Assembly (NCBI GenBank): GCA_003255025.1
Contig: QANY01004770.1
Coordinates: 1,039,790 to 1,103,789, forward strand
DNA: 64,000 bases
Direction: 5' to 3'
Source: Datisca glomerata
Taxonomy: Eukaryota > Streptophyta > Magnoliopsida > Cucurbitales > Datiscaceae
Both the position numbers and the translations under genes were made by a program. How positions within the stretch are numbered: the stretch's first letter is position 1; every line of letters begins with the position of its first letter. Below, in pieces: positions 22,814-35,411 of this stretch. Under the pieces are notes generated by a model. It was not told the origin of the DNA, searched no databases, and saw only the letters and a list, made by a program, of their open reading frames with translations.

Positions 22814-22950
22814 AATGCACTTGTGCAGTTTGAGAAGGTGGTGGATGTAAAACTGCAGGTGGTTGCTGGAACAATTTACTACATCACTCTTTTTTTCTTT
22901 TCTGTAGCTGCAGACAAATTCAGGTTGGTCAATCCAGTGTTTTGAGCTTG
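22814..22950 (+). pseudogene. Phytocystatin-like exon fragment
   Basis: The frame from 22814 reads NALVQFEKVVDVKL, then QVVAGTIYYITL, ending at 22891. QVVAG is the loop by which cystatins plug the active site of papain-type cysteine proteases, and (T)xYYITL is the strand after it in plant cystatins. The exon starts right after a CAG acceptor (22811-22813), where plant cystatin genes usually have their conserved intron. After 22891 the frame runs into a T-rich tract and then reads AADKFR, weakly like the family's continuation, before a stop. I found no first exon with the LARFAV helix and no C-terminal tryptophan strand. It is best called a fragment or pseudogene. If a distant first exon exists, it could be part of a diverged gene. 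Confidence 0.6.
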
Positions 22951-23669
22951 TAAGCATGTCGACTTATCAATTACCTTCGCAGGCTTCCATACAGCGTTGG
23001 CTAATTATTCGTTCATAGCAATGCTGTCAGGAACTCCCTCTTCATTGTAATAAATTGTGCATTAGTGCTTAATAATCTCTTTTCTGTAAGGTATGCTTTC
23101 TTGTTTTGATTGATTCACATCCTGCATGTCATTTTCTTGAAAGATTATAACACTTGCTCATTTTCTTGAAGCATCTAAGACAGAAAAAGTAATACGTTTC
23201 TTTTGATTTTTCAATATTTTTTATTTTCCCATTTAATGTCAGATTTCAAATTTTCTTATCTAGCTTTAGTGTTTATTTAACCATCTATTTTCCCGTTTCT
23301 CATATATGTATTGTGATTGGTACGTTCATTCTGTGAAACAATAACAAGGTGTTGCTGCTGCCAATAACAAGATGACACTAAATCGATAAGATCGATGTGC
23401 TTTAAAATATTTGAATCCAGATTTAGTGGTAGAGGTTTTTTCTTTGTTATCTATAAAATTTGTACAAGTTGCTCCCATAAACGGGCATATACTTATTTCC
23501 TCCTTTGAAATGTTTTTCGTATCAATGTAATAATAGGTTATTGTTCTGCATAGAGTACTCGTGCTAATTTTTGTATACAAGCACAGAATATTCATCGTCT
23601 ATTGTATTAGTGCATTTTTTTGTGACTAACTGATCATGTATGAATTCTTCTGGTTAGGGGTGACAAGTT
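22951..23669. other. Spacer without recognisable feature
   Basis: AT-rich sequence with no supported gene; a minus-strand open frame at 23326-23595 has no family resemblance. Confidence 0.4.
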
Positions 23670-24068
23670 TAAAGGTAGTTTTCTTCCTTTTAATGACAAT
23701 TTTATTTTTTTTAAAACTGTGATGAAAAGATATTTTTGCATTTCCATGATAGTTTTTAAATTTGCATCATTTAAAGGCGGCGATTCCCCATCACTAAAAT
23801 TAAAACTCTTTAATTACGGGGAATCCCAGTCATAAAATCCAAAAAAAGGGGACGTGGGACCTTTTTTATGATAAGGATTCCCTTTAATGATGGAGAAAGG
23901 CATATCGGTGTTTTGTGAACTTTTTAACGACTTGTAAAAACCGTCATTAAAAGACATATTATGACGGTTTTTCTAAAAAATTGAAAAGATGGCAACCCAC
24001 GTCCTCATCATTAAAGAGTTTTAATGACTATTTTTTCATCGTCATTAAAATTACATTTTGTAGTAGTG
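23670..24068. mobile_element. Small CACTA-like non-autonomous element
   Basis: The right end, read on the minus strand, is CACTACTACAAAATG, a typical CACTA terminus. Both edges carry TTTTAATGAC-type motifs just inside the end. The interior has a hairpin with a perfect 12-base stem, AAAAACCGTCAT and its inverse, at about 23936-23971, plus GGGAATCC and GGATTCCC inverse pairs. There is no coding sequence. The left terminus is degraded, so its position is approximate. Confidence 0.5.
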
Positions 24069-24474
24069 AGTGATAAGTGCTTAGTTCAAAAGATAAAACC
24101 TCTATAATCGATGGGTACCTCGGGGGCAGGAGTAAACTCATATTAGGCATTGCCATAACATCAACTGGTATAAAGAAGGTATCTACACTCGGTCATGGAT
24201 TATTAATGATCAACACAACATGTTTAACAATACAAAAAAAATAAGTAATCAATCACTAAAAAATAGTAAAAACGTAAGTACTATAAAACCTAAGTACTAT
24301 AGGTAAAATATTTTGTTGATTCTCAATATATTTATGATTACCTTTTTTAGGCCATTTTTCAATAATATCATCTATTTTTTGTCATATGTGTAGGTATCTC
24401 AACTTTAAATCCGAACGACAATGTCGTTGAAGGCAATAATACGGGACCAGATTATGCGTAAAGTAACCTTCAAC

Positions 24475-25000
24475 TAGGGGTGTAAGTCAAACCGATGAAA
24501 CTGACCGAACTAAACTGAACATGTGCTGTTCGGTTGGTTTCGTAGGTATTGGCAATTGATATCGGTTTACACAAATAAAAAATTGAAGGTTCGGTTTGGC
24601 TTTGCCATTCTCAAGCTTGAAACCAGTTTAAAACAGAACGGCGCTGACGCTATATAAAATAAATATTCTAAATTGGTGTATACCTTTGTGAAAAGGTCAC
24701 GGGTTCAGGCCTTTGGTTGTCAATTTTTTGTGTTTTTTAAAGTCAAACTAGGCATTAATTTTAAATCATAAAAACCCTAAACCTACACTCACCTTTTACG
24801 TTAGCCGACCTCGCCCCTTCTCTCTCTCTCATCTCTCTGCCATTTTCAAGCCTCTCCCTTGGACTTGCTCCATCCCTCCCACCCTCTACCATTTTCATGT
24901 CTCTCCCTTAGATCTGCTTCTTCCCTCTTTTCCTCTCGCTATCATTTTCAAGCTTATCTCCCTTGGATATGCCTCACAATCAAGATGTAATTCATCTATT
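24475..25000 (+). mobile_element. hAT-type transposon 5' end
   Basis: The edge TAGGGGTGTAA followed by short alternating (A)ACCGA and GGTTCGGTTT motifs is the common terminus of one group of plant hAT elements. A CT-rich leader-like stretch (24800-24960) follows, then a retroelement LTR begins. A hAT transposase pseudogene in the same orientation lies beyond the intervening copia DNA at 28930, so this may be its 5' end. The matching 3' terminus (TTACACCCCTA) was not found near 31 kb. Confidence 0.5.
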
Positions 25001-25034
25001 TTTTTATATTTTCAGTCTTTTAAAGACTCTTTAA

Positions 25035-26939
25035 TTCATTAAAGTAAGTTTTTACTCTTTGTACTTTCTGTGAGATTATATATGACAGAGTTGATGTGAA
25101 TTAATATATTTATCAACGTACCGTTTATGATAAAGATTTAATAAATATCAATCTGATGATCATATATAGATCAATCTGAATCTTGAGTAGTCATGAACTC
25201 CTACACATGTCTACTAGATCTTTTGATTCATTCGTTAAGGTTTGTTTGTAAAACAAGCTACTGACTTTTATTTTGGAGATTCACTGATATAGATGACTGT
25301 GAATATGATCCTACAAGATTTGGAATCCAAGTTTTTCTAATAGATCGTATATCGGTTCCCTTAAGTATTAATTCTGAAACTGAATGGTTATTGAGCTCAA
25401 ATTTCTAATACGATTATAAATTAGTCATTCACTAGTGTTTTAATGGTACTCAAGGATTGATAGATAATTAGAATGGTAAAACGGTAATTTTAACTAGCTC
25501 TAATTTACCAACCAATAATTGGATGATAGAACTACGTGAAATGATTATATCAATAGACTACACGAGAATACTCTGTAAATACATTATATAATCTCTAAGG
25601 GTGTAATTCTATATATAGTGAAGTAATAATAGAAATAATAAATAAGATTATTTAATTAAAGAGTTTAATTAATAATCTGAATTATTAGAGCTTGAGATTA
25701 TAGGTACATTTTTCCCAAGTCATCTTCATACTACGCAGTCTAGGATGTGAATATTTCAAGACAAGAGAAAATGACTGACTTGCAAAAGAAATCTTTATTC
25801 TGGCAAGTACGTAATTATGAGATAATTATGTGTGATTAATTAATTAAGAATTAATTCATTGAATTATTTATATATAAATTTCAGAAATTACACGTATATA
25901 AAAATAATTATATCGATCAATTTTTTAACTATCGATAAGTGAAATAGAATATCTAATTTATGAAATTAGATAATTATACATTATTATTAAATAATAATTT
26001 GAATCGACTAAATCTGTTATTTGTGAACTAACAGATAAGTTAGGTGATAGGGATAATCAGATATGTTATTTTCAATTAACTGATATCTAGATATTTATCT
26101 GATTAAAATAAATATTTAATTCACATTAATTATCATTTGTCAATCACTGATTGAGAATCAGAGTTTGACATGAACTACTGTAGTGCAACGTGGCATTACA
26201 CTAGTGTGGGTGCAATATTGTAGTGTCATGAGACACTGTGGTAGCTCACGACAACTACAGTGTCGTGTGGCACTGCAGTTCTGCACAAATTATAGTGGGT
26301 CACACTGCAACTGTAATTTTGAAATTAAATATTATTTTCAGTTCATCCCTAAAAATTTGATATGTTATTTTTTAGAAAATATATAAATATTATTCTATTA
26401 GCCTCAGTGTTGATAGAGAGTTGAGAACACAATTGTTATCATGGTGAATTTTCTCTGTGATTAAAAATTTTATCAAAAAGCGCAGAAAGAATTATCATCG
26501 TATTCTCTAAGAGGATTGTCTTACTAAATTTATCATTCTCTGTAAATCTCTAGATCTCATATGTTAAGTATATCTAGAGACAGAAAAGGTGTATTTGATT
26601 ATTCTACGTGGCCACACACTTCCTAGTGTATTTGAGGATTGGCTTGGAAGATCTTAGTGTGGATCTCGAAGCATTATCGTGGGAACTCATGATCATTGGT
26701 TTGCGATGACGTTTGATAAAGACTACAAGAGGTACATGATTCCTATCAATGTATGTCTTAGAATTAATATATAAATATATAATGGATCCTGATTGAAAAA
26801 AATTTCCAATAAAAGTTTTTATTTCGGAAACCGATGTGTCGCGCTTGTTTTTGTTTTATTGAAAAAATATACGATTCGTATTTAATAAATTTTGAAAAGC
26901 CACTATGCCCCCTTCGCGCGTGCGTCGTGTTTTCTAACA
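25035..26939 (+). mobile_element. Lone LTR of copia family A (5' truncated)
   Basis: About 1.9 kb matches, in inverse, the two LTRs of the copia A element at 33.2-35.3 and 39.7-41.9 kb. Shared blocks include AATCTTGAGTAGTCATGAAC, ACAAGATTTGGAATCCAAG and the GTGGCACTGCAGT-rich palindromic block. About 200 bases of the 5' end are missing. It ends TTTCTAACA at 26939, and no primer-binding site follows; the next bases are copia B reverse transcriptase. It is therefore a solo or truncated LTR inserted into copia B. Confidence 0.72.
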
Positions 26940-27589
26940 ATGTAGCGTACTAGACTAGATATTTGTTTTGCAGTAGGCATGACCAGTAGATATCAATCAA
27001 AAATAGGAAGAGAACATTCGATAGCCATAAAGCATATACTCAAGTATCTTATGAGAATGGGGGATTATATGCTTATTTATCATAGTGAAAGTCTCATACT
27101 AGTTTAGGTATACAAATTCAAATTTTTAGTTAGATAGAGATTTTAGGAAGTCAACATCGAGCTATCTGTTTACTCTAGGAAGAGCGATTAGTTGGAGGAC
27201 TGTGAGATAAAAATGTACTACGAAGTCAACCATGGAAGCTGAATATGTAGCTGCTTTAGAAGCTGCAAAGGAAGAAGTCCGATGATGAAAGTTTCTAGTA
27301 GAGTTAGAGATTGACACGATAAATAGAATCCCAATCACAAATTATTATGGTAATACACGAGCAATCTCGTAACCAAAGAACCTCCAAACCAACGAGGAGG
27401 CAAGCACATTGAGTGAAAGTGTCATCTCATTAGGGACGTCATATAGTAAGGAAAGATTGTTGTCTCTAAGTTTGATTCAGCAGAGAACCTAGCAGACCCA
27501 TATTTGAATCTATAGCCACAAATGTCTTTGGGTACATATCGAGAACATGGTCGTAAAGTTGGTTGTAAATGTCAGGGAAATTGAAATAT
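26940..27589 (+). pseudogene. Copia family B: end of reverse transcriptase and RNase H
   Basis: The frame after 26940 reads TRLDICFAVGMTSRYQSKIG, then AIKHILKYL, the end of a Ty1/copia reverse transcriptase. Further on it shows KMYYEV-like and TMEAEYVAALEAAKEEV text, the RNase H segment. Near 27400-27540 fragments of HIEWKCHLIRDV and DSAENLADP appear. Several frame shifts and stops break it. A 3' LTR begins at 27590. Confidence 0.72.
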
Positions 27590-28640
27590 TGCTAAGATTG
27601 TGCTCTTAAAGTATGATAATTCTATTATATTAGTGAGCAATTTATTTGAATAATCATAAAAGACTTATTCTTATGTACACATTATTCAAAAAAGTCCACA
27701 AACATAATAGTATATGGTTTATGAAAACTATGAAGTTTAACTCATAGGAACAAGTTATTTGACCATGAGTTCTTTTGATTTGTAGATAAATATTTTTCAT
27801 AGTCTAGTGAAGTTCGAAACATTATTTAGAAAGACTATAGTATACTAACTCTATCATATAAAGTGACTTACATTAATCACTAGGCAGAGTACGATGTTAA
27901 TGTGCTAATGCATTTGGAATTCATTTAAAAAACTGATGAGTTTGATTTTTTAGTAAAAATCATAACTCATTGCTATTATATTATAGGTGCTCTTAATCTT
28001 GAGAGAGTTATAAACTCATATTTATTGGCTCAGTTATTTTGATCTACTATAGTTGAGATTCTATGAGTCTATATATCCGTTTTCTGGATAACTGAGTTGT
28101 AGATCATGAGGAGGCATAGATTCCCCAATAATAAAATCTATAGACAATTTTAAGTACGTGACATAGTATCCCTTGACAGAATTAGCTTATATGATTTTAA
28201 CAATCTAAGTACGTAGTATCTTTCATAGAGTATTAGAGATTAATAATTTTACTTGATGCATCAATTACATAAATTCTCATAGTTCTATCAGCAGAACGAG
28301 ATTTGAAACTCAAGAGTGTATATATTAGTTAGTTAGCACTTTATCTGATTAGGAAAGGTACGATATTATGGAGGGAAAATGCATAATAAGTAGTAGGTAG
28401 AGGATAATTACATCGAGTATATAAATACGATTGGAGTTCAATTACAATTTCATAATGGAATTATTTGTAATTAATAATTAATAAATCAAATCATGGGTTT
28501 GGTCAGCAGAGTTTATTAATTATTTATCCATGAGTATTTTTTTCTTATGATCATCGAGCTAGCCTATAGATTATAGGTATTTCCATGACTGAAAATTAAT
28601 AGGTATGAGATTGATGCCTAACAGATTATAGGTATTTCCA
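27590..28640 (+). mobile_element. 3' LTR of copia family B
   Basis: The sequence from TGCTAAGATTGTGC onward is matched, in inverse, by 60860-61940. Shared blocks include AGTTTAACTCATAGGAACAA, TGCTCTTAATCTTGAGAGAG and CTCCCGAGCTAGC-like text. Two copies, each preceded by the same RNase H end, show this is the 3' LTR. The outer end near 28640 is approximate. Confidence 0.7.
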
Positions 28641-28929
28641 TGACCATTAATCAAATCAATATCACTCCAACTAGGATAATCAACCGACCATAAGAAAGGT
28701 TCAAAATAATTCATCCTTCATAATTACTCCTCCAGTTAGGGTTAACTAAATCGGTAATGGTAATTAATCAAAATTTAGATTAAAGGAAGTATCACACTTA
28801 CACAATCTAAACTTAGGTTAATAAATGAGTGTAATGAACATCGGGTTAGGTTTAACATTGTCGGTGCCAAACTCATTATACTTAGGTTTTATTGATTCTA
28901 ATTTAGAATTTTTGAGTTTGGATTATCAT

Positions 28930-30940
28930 GGTGAGAAAAAATGATAAGTTTTGGGATTAAAATGAATAGTTAACGAATCATTTCAAGTGTAATTTTTGTG
29001 AGAGAGATTTCACTGGAGGGATTTCTAGAGTAAAATCTCATTTATCTAGAATAAGTGGTCGTGATATTCATATATGTAGTAAAGTACCAGATGAGGTTCA
29101 AGTTGAAGCATTTTTTTAATTGGAGAGTCAAGTTCTAGTGAGAATAGAGAAAATGACATGGTTAATGAAAGTAATCAAGGATTAAATGCTTTATCTTTGG
29201 GTCTATCTAATCAGACTCAAGCCACAATCCAAGAATTCTCTTCTAGGAAAGAGAAGATCAATATTGAAAAAAACAATTGCCCAGTTCTTCATCATGAACA
29301 ACATAGCCTTTAATGTTAGTTAGTCTAAGTCCTTTTATGACATGAGTAAAGCTTTAGGTGATTTTGGTAGTGGTCATACTCTACCTAGTTACTCAACGCT
29401 TCGAACTAAGTTAATACCTGAGGCAAGAACAAACGTGGAGACTTATGTTGCATGTGTCAAAAAATCATGGATTAGTATAGGTTGTACTATTATGTCAGAT
29501 TCATGGACATATATAAGAAGGCGATCATGGATCAATGTTGTCGTTAGCTCACCATTTGGTGTTATTTTTTTTAAATCATTTGAATGTTCACAGGAAAGAT
29601 TGACTGGTGAGTATCTTTATAACATTCTCTCTTCTGTCTTTGATGAAATTGGCTCAAAACATGTTGTGAAAATATCCTCGTTTATACAACACTAAATATG
29701 CAGCCTATAGTATTAATTTGTTGTTGAAATATCATTATAATCAAATTGAATGGGTAAAGAGTGTAATTGATGATGCGATAAAAATAGTAAATTACATGTA
29801 TAAGCATCCTATGGTGTTGTAATTGATGAGAAAATATACAGATAATGAGGAGTTAAAATTTTCATGCAAGGCTAGGCTTGCTTCAATGGATAATTGATCT
29901 TGAAAAAAATTTGAGAATTTTTGTTGCATCTTTTAAATGGAGAGGCTTGACTTTTAGTAAGACTACACATGCTAAGGAAATGACTTCAATAATTCAGAAT
30001 GAGTCTTTCTATGTGGATGCCAAAGATTATGTGAACAATGTGAACATTGTTGAGCCTTTGGTGAGTGTTCTTTGTTTAGTAGATGTGAGGGATCTACAAT
30101 GAGATATTCATATGATGGTATGGAGAAGGTGAGAGAAGCTCTTAATCAATATTGTTTAGAAGATCCATCTCGTTATTATTTTATGATGAAAATATTTGAG
30201 CAGAAAATAGAAAAGAACATGCTCTATAAGGTACATGCTACTCTTGCATTTCTTAATCCAACTTACATGGTTAGTGAGAAATACAAAGAAGACAACATCG
30301 AGATTAAAGAAGAGGTTGAATATCTTGTTCAACAGTTGGGTTCTTTAGTTGAAAGAGATCAACTATTAACTGAACTGGTTAAATATAATTTGAAGTTTCT
30401 GCTATTATTCAATTGTACGGTCACTGCTATGATAAACACCAGCACTCCTATGGTAAACACCAGTCATCCTCGTAAGTATTTCCTCGTTTTGAATTAGATT
30501 TTCGTATATATATAGTTGTTTGGTGGCAGCTTAATGGTTTCATTTTCCTTGTACCAAAAGCTTGCAATTAGAAATTTTAGTCAACCGTGTAGCTCGTGAG
30601 CTTGTGAAAGAAATTAGATTGCATGGGAAACATCTCATACAAAAAAGAGAAATAGTTTGGCACCGACAATGTTAGATGATTTGGTGTATGTAAGAATGAA
30701 CTCTTTGATTATGGCTACTTACAAAGATCATGAAGTAAGTGATATGTCGCATATTGATGTTTTGAAGATCAATCCATTTATTGAAGAAGGGTTTGAAGAA
30801 GGACCATAGTGTTTGGATGGGAGTGAAACTTTAGATGACATGAGTTTATACAACTATTCTGAACTTCTTCGAACCTCGGATGAGTCTAGGGCCCGTTTTG
30901 ATGATACTTTAATACCAGACGATCCCATTCGTTGATCATT
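28930..30940 (+). pseudogene. hAT-family transposase pseudogene
   Basis: The order of domains is that of plant hAT transposases. A BED zinc finger lies at about 28945-29110 (FKCNFCERDFTGG, then SRVKSHLSRISGRDIHIC). The central DUF659-type region is open at 29342-29695 (LPSYSTLRTKLIPEA, ISIGCTIMSDSWTYIRRRSW). More catalytic-domain text follows (WIDLEKNLRIF is absent; instead LEKNLRIFVASFKWR at about 29896, and LEDPSRYYFMM at 30154-30186). The C-terminal dimerisation region is near 30590-30720 (NSLAPTMLDDLVYVRMNSL). Stops and shifts occur between blocks, and the usual CERNWS motif is broken near 30600. It cannot make a full transposase. Confidence 0.8.
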
Positions 30941-30999
30941 TTTATAAATCTCATTAGTTGATAGATTTTATAAGCCCATTAGTTGATAGTTTCTATGTA

Positions 31000-33199
31000 T
31001 TATTATATTATGAATTGGTCAACATATTTTAGATGGAAACAATATTTGGATTGATCACTGTACATTTAATGGAAACTATATAATGAATTGATCGATATAT
31101 TTTTGTTTTGGAGTACTTGTGTTATTTTTAGAAGTGGATTGTGGATTGAATACTTATTACGAATATGATTGAGGAACTTTTGATATAGTTTTTTATTGTG
31201 ATATTGACAACATATTGTTATATTAATATATATGTGTAAATTCTACAACTGTATTTTTGTTGTCGAATTTTTTAAACGAAAACGTATAATACTCGTTTAA
31301 TATCCATATCCGAACTTTTACGTATCGCATATTATTAACTGAATTTAAGCCGAACGTTTAACCGTCAAATTTCTGAATTATACATACCAAATAATACTCC
31401 ATATTTTTTTCGTCCCCGAATTAATTAACTTTGATCACAACAATGCAGAATGGTGTCCAATCAAACAATATAAATTGATTGGTCGCAACTCCCTTCAATT
31501 TTCTAAAAAATCAAAACGTTTTCTAAACATTTATAACGGGGTTTAGTCGATCAACGTATGTTCCTCAATTCAAATAATTGGGAAGATGCTACAAAACGTT
31601 AGTGATTTTTAGAGAAGTCATCAGGGCCTGGGTGCCGATAGTGGGAACACCTCGTTGGTGTGGCCTGGCCAGGTGTTGTGAACCTCACAAAGAAAAATGA
31701 GACATGGAATCAATCTACGGTTTTAGTTAGGATTGTTCTAATTTGTAGGTTCATAAATGAATTAAAATTAAACAAAGACCTTGACCCGTTATCTATTTGA
31801 GAGACAGGAAGCAAAAGTATAAGAAATTTGGAAGAGGCCGCATTGAAGAATAAAGGAAGGAATTGTGAGTGAATCTAATTTGAATGCCACCAGAAGAAAT
31901 CTTGATAAGTTCAAAAAAGTTATTTGAAGAACCAAAGAGAAAACCTCTTAATAATATATTTATGTCTCAAAATTGAATCAAATTCAATAGGTTTACAAGT
32001 CTATATAACTGAAATTCCTAGGCTAAAAGGAAAGATTAAGAACAAGGAAACATAACAAGAATAAGAAATGAACAAAATAGGAACTAAAACTTCGAAATGG
32101 GAAACTAGCCTTATACGCCTAACCTAGCAAAATCGGAAACTAAATGTAAACTAACAATCGGAAAGTAGGCGCAATATGAAAGTGGCATCAATATAGGGAA
32201 CTTAGGCATATGTTACACGCCTATTAAAGCCACGAAACAGGAAAGTAGTGTTCTCCTTTATGTAACATTTTTATTTTGAAACTTCACTAAACATAGGCAT
32301 AATTGTTGAAATCCAGGCTTGCACCCTTGCCATAATTAGGTTGATGAGACTTTGTTCTTCCTATGAGCCTTTCATGGAAATCTACTGGCTACAATCAGCC
32401 CAAAAACACTTAAATCAACCTCTTAAGTGCTTCTTGGACCTATTAGTATTTGATCTAGTAACCAGTCCAACTAGAACATGCAATGGATCATTTATTGATG
32501 AAATTTGATTCTCATCGATAGGAGGTGGTAATAATGTTGGATGTGATTGTAAAACTCCATGATTAAATGAAAAAAAGATTATGTGAGGATGAGTGTGCGT
32601 GTATACATTGGTCTTAGTAGTCTTAGTCATCTTATTGTGTAAGAGGTGAATGATCCCCTTTTATATAATGGAAGAGAGGGGAATCTCTATGTGTGGTGAT
32701 GTATCAGTGGGTGACACCTATGGTGGTGTCAATGTAGCTAATGTAGCTAATATATGGAACAATATGTTTGTAGATTTGTCCTCAAAGAGTGGAAAACACG
32801 TCTAAAACCTACCAAGAAGGCTATGGTGGTGGACTGGCATGATGAGTCTCATCATAATTCTACCAAGTCACATGCCCTACAAGTCATTCTCAAGGTAATA
32901 AGGGTTCATCCAAATCTTATCACTTAATTTGATGGTTGTGGATAATTAGGTCAGAAGTAGTCATGGCAGAAATGTATCATGGAAAAAGACCCATAATTGG
33001 GGGAAGGACATCATGGTGGAAGGCATCATGGAGGAACGCTCATGGCAGAAGCATTTGAAAATTTCTGCATCAAAATATGTCACACTTCTCAAATGTTACT
33101 ATTGCCATTCACTTTTCCCAACATGCTCTTCATGCTAGCGGAGATGAGCAGCAGTTGACTATCAGTCAACTAAAAATAAACCCACATTCATCTCAAATC
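31000..33199. other. Spacer with possible gypsy remnant
   Basis: Around 31270-31380 short motifs (CGTTTAATATCC, CCGAAC) resemble hAT subterminal text and may be the 3' side of the neighbouring hAT. A minus-strand frame at 32415-32630 includes DPLHVLVGLVTRSNTNRSKK, which resembles the DPLHVP(V/I)GP(I/V)TRS(R/K) segment often seen in plant gypsy polyproteins. The rest shows no recognisable gene. Confidence 0.35.
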
Positions 33200-35348
33200 C
33201 ACGCGTGATGGAACTGTGGAGGCGCGTGACCTATTAAAATAATTAAACTTTTAATAAAAATGAATATTTTAATAGAACAAACCTTGCGCATCGCCACGAT
33301 AACCAAATAAAAACTATTATTGAAAACACTTTTTCAATAAGTCAATATCCATTATATATTTATAAGTTAAATCTACAACATATAAGGTTAAGAGTCATAT
33401 AACTCTTGTAGTTTATATCAAGTATCCTTATAAAAACCGATCGTTCATCCGTTCCCATGAAATTGTTCTAATAATCAGTAGACTCTGAGATCCACACCAA
33501 GATCTTCCAAGTCAATCCTCAACGAACTAGGACGTGTGTAGGCACGTAGAATATTACAAGACACTTTTTTTGTCTCTAGATGTTCTCGACACATAAGGTC
33601 TAGAGATTTACTGAGAAGGACTTTAGTGAGACGATACTCTAAAAGAAGGTGATGATTATTCTATTAGAGATTTAATTAACGTTTAATCACAGAAGAAAAT
33701 CTCTCTGATACCAATCGTGTTCTCAATTCAACTCTTGATTGATGAACTAATTATCTTGATCAACTGATTCTCTCCTCTTCTTACAAATACCAAGACCATA
33801 TCTTTATATATCTTAGATAATGGCATACCAGCTTTTAGGGATAAACTAAAATAATATTTAATTATAAAATTATCAATTGTAGTAGGACCCACTATGTAAT
33901 TGTGCACAACTACAGTGTCGCATGAAATTGCGGTGTGCCGTGAGCCAGCACAGTGCCTCACAACACAACATGTGGCACCATAATGTTACACACTCACTAC
34001 TAAAGTGCCACGTGGCACCACAGTAGTCCATGTCAATTTATGATACCCTACTAATGATTGACATGTGACAATTAATGTGAATTAAATATTTATTTTAATC
34101 AGATAATTATGTAGATATCAGTTAATTTAAAATTAACATATCTGATTATACATATCAACTAACTTATCTGTCATTTCACAAATAAGCAGATTTAGTTGAT
34201 TTAAATTATTATCTAATAATAATTTAATTATCTAATTTCACAAATTAGATATTATGTCTCACTTATCGATAATAAAAAAAATCAAAATTTACTTATATAT
34301 ATAATTTCTGAAAAATTATATTTAAATATATGAATAATTCAATTAATTAGTTCCTATTTAATTAATCACACATAACTATCTCATAGTTAAGTACTTATCC
34401 CAGAATAAAAGAAAAATTTACAAATCAGTCCTTTTCTCATGTCTTGAAATATTCACACCCTATACAGCATGGTGTAGAGGTAACTTGGAGACCATGGACC
34501 TATAATCCTAAGCTCTAAAAAATCAGATTATTAATTAAATTTTTTAATTAAATAAATTTATTATAAGTTTGAGCTCAATAACCATTCAGTTCTAGAATTA
34601 ACACTTAAGTAACGTTCTAATTACCTATTGATCCGTAAGTACCATTAATCTACTAGTGCATGGATAATTTATAATCTTATTATATATTTGACTTCAATAA
34701 CAATTTAGTTTTAGAATTAACACTTAAGGGAACCAATATAAGATCCGTTAGAATAATTTAGATTCCAAATCTTATAAGATCATGCCCCCGGTCATCCCCA
34801 TCACGGAATGTCCAAAACAAAAGTCACTAGCCTGATTAACAAACAAACCTTAATTAGTGAATCAAAAGATCCAGTAGACTTGCATAGGAGTTCATGACTA
34901 CTCAGTATTCAGATTGATCTACATATGATCATCGGATTGATGTGTATTAAATCTTTATGATACACGACACGTTAATAAATATACTAATTCACATCGGTCA
35001 TGTCATATATAATCTTATTATATAAAGTACATTCACTAAGATGTCTATCCACATCAATGATATGGATCTAGATCACACGCATTCATAATGTTTAATGAAC
35101 CATACTATCAACCATTCATTAAAGATTTCATATTTTAATATGTTACTGACAATTTTATTTATTACTTATGATCTTAATACTCTCGTACTATTACAAGATC
35201 ATAGTCTCATTAATAAAAATGAAATTTTCAGATATTTATATAAATTTATCAAAAAAATTTAAAAGAACAATTATAAGAAAAATGTAATCCTCTTCAAATT
35301 TCATATCAAAATGTCAATACACATGTTTTGAAGGCATAACACCTAACA
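33200..35348 (-). repeat. Copia A 3' LTR (left copy)
   Basis: It ends CACCTAACA at 35348, which on the minus strand is the TGTTAGGTG start of the LTR, just after a purine-rich tract (AAAGTGGGAGAT on the minus strand, 35349-35360). It contains a partly duplicated segment (TCAATAACCATTCAGTTCTA near 34573, and a variant near 34690) and lacks text present in the right LTR. Confidence 0.8.
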
Positions 35349-35411
35349 ATCTCCCACTTTCCCTAAATCAAAAATTGCATCTCTCTTAATCACATGTTAC
35401 GCACGTGACCC

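Noticed and set aside
22612..22833. 73-codon frame upstream of the cystatin-like exon
   Set aside because: It overlaps the exon in another frame, begins at a non-ATG codon, and looks like chance.
24690..24720. tRNA B-box-like string (GGTCACGGGTTCAGG) suggesting a SINE
   Set aside because: No A box or tRNA-like body lies at the right distance and no poly-A/T tail or flanking repeat; too little to call.
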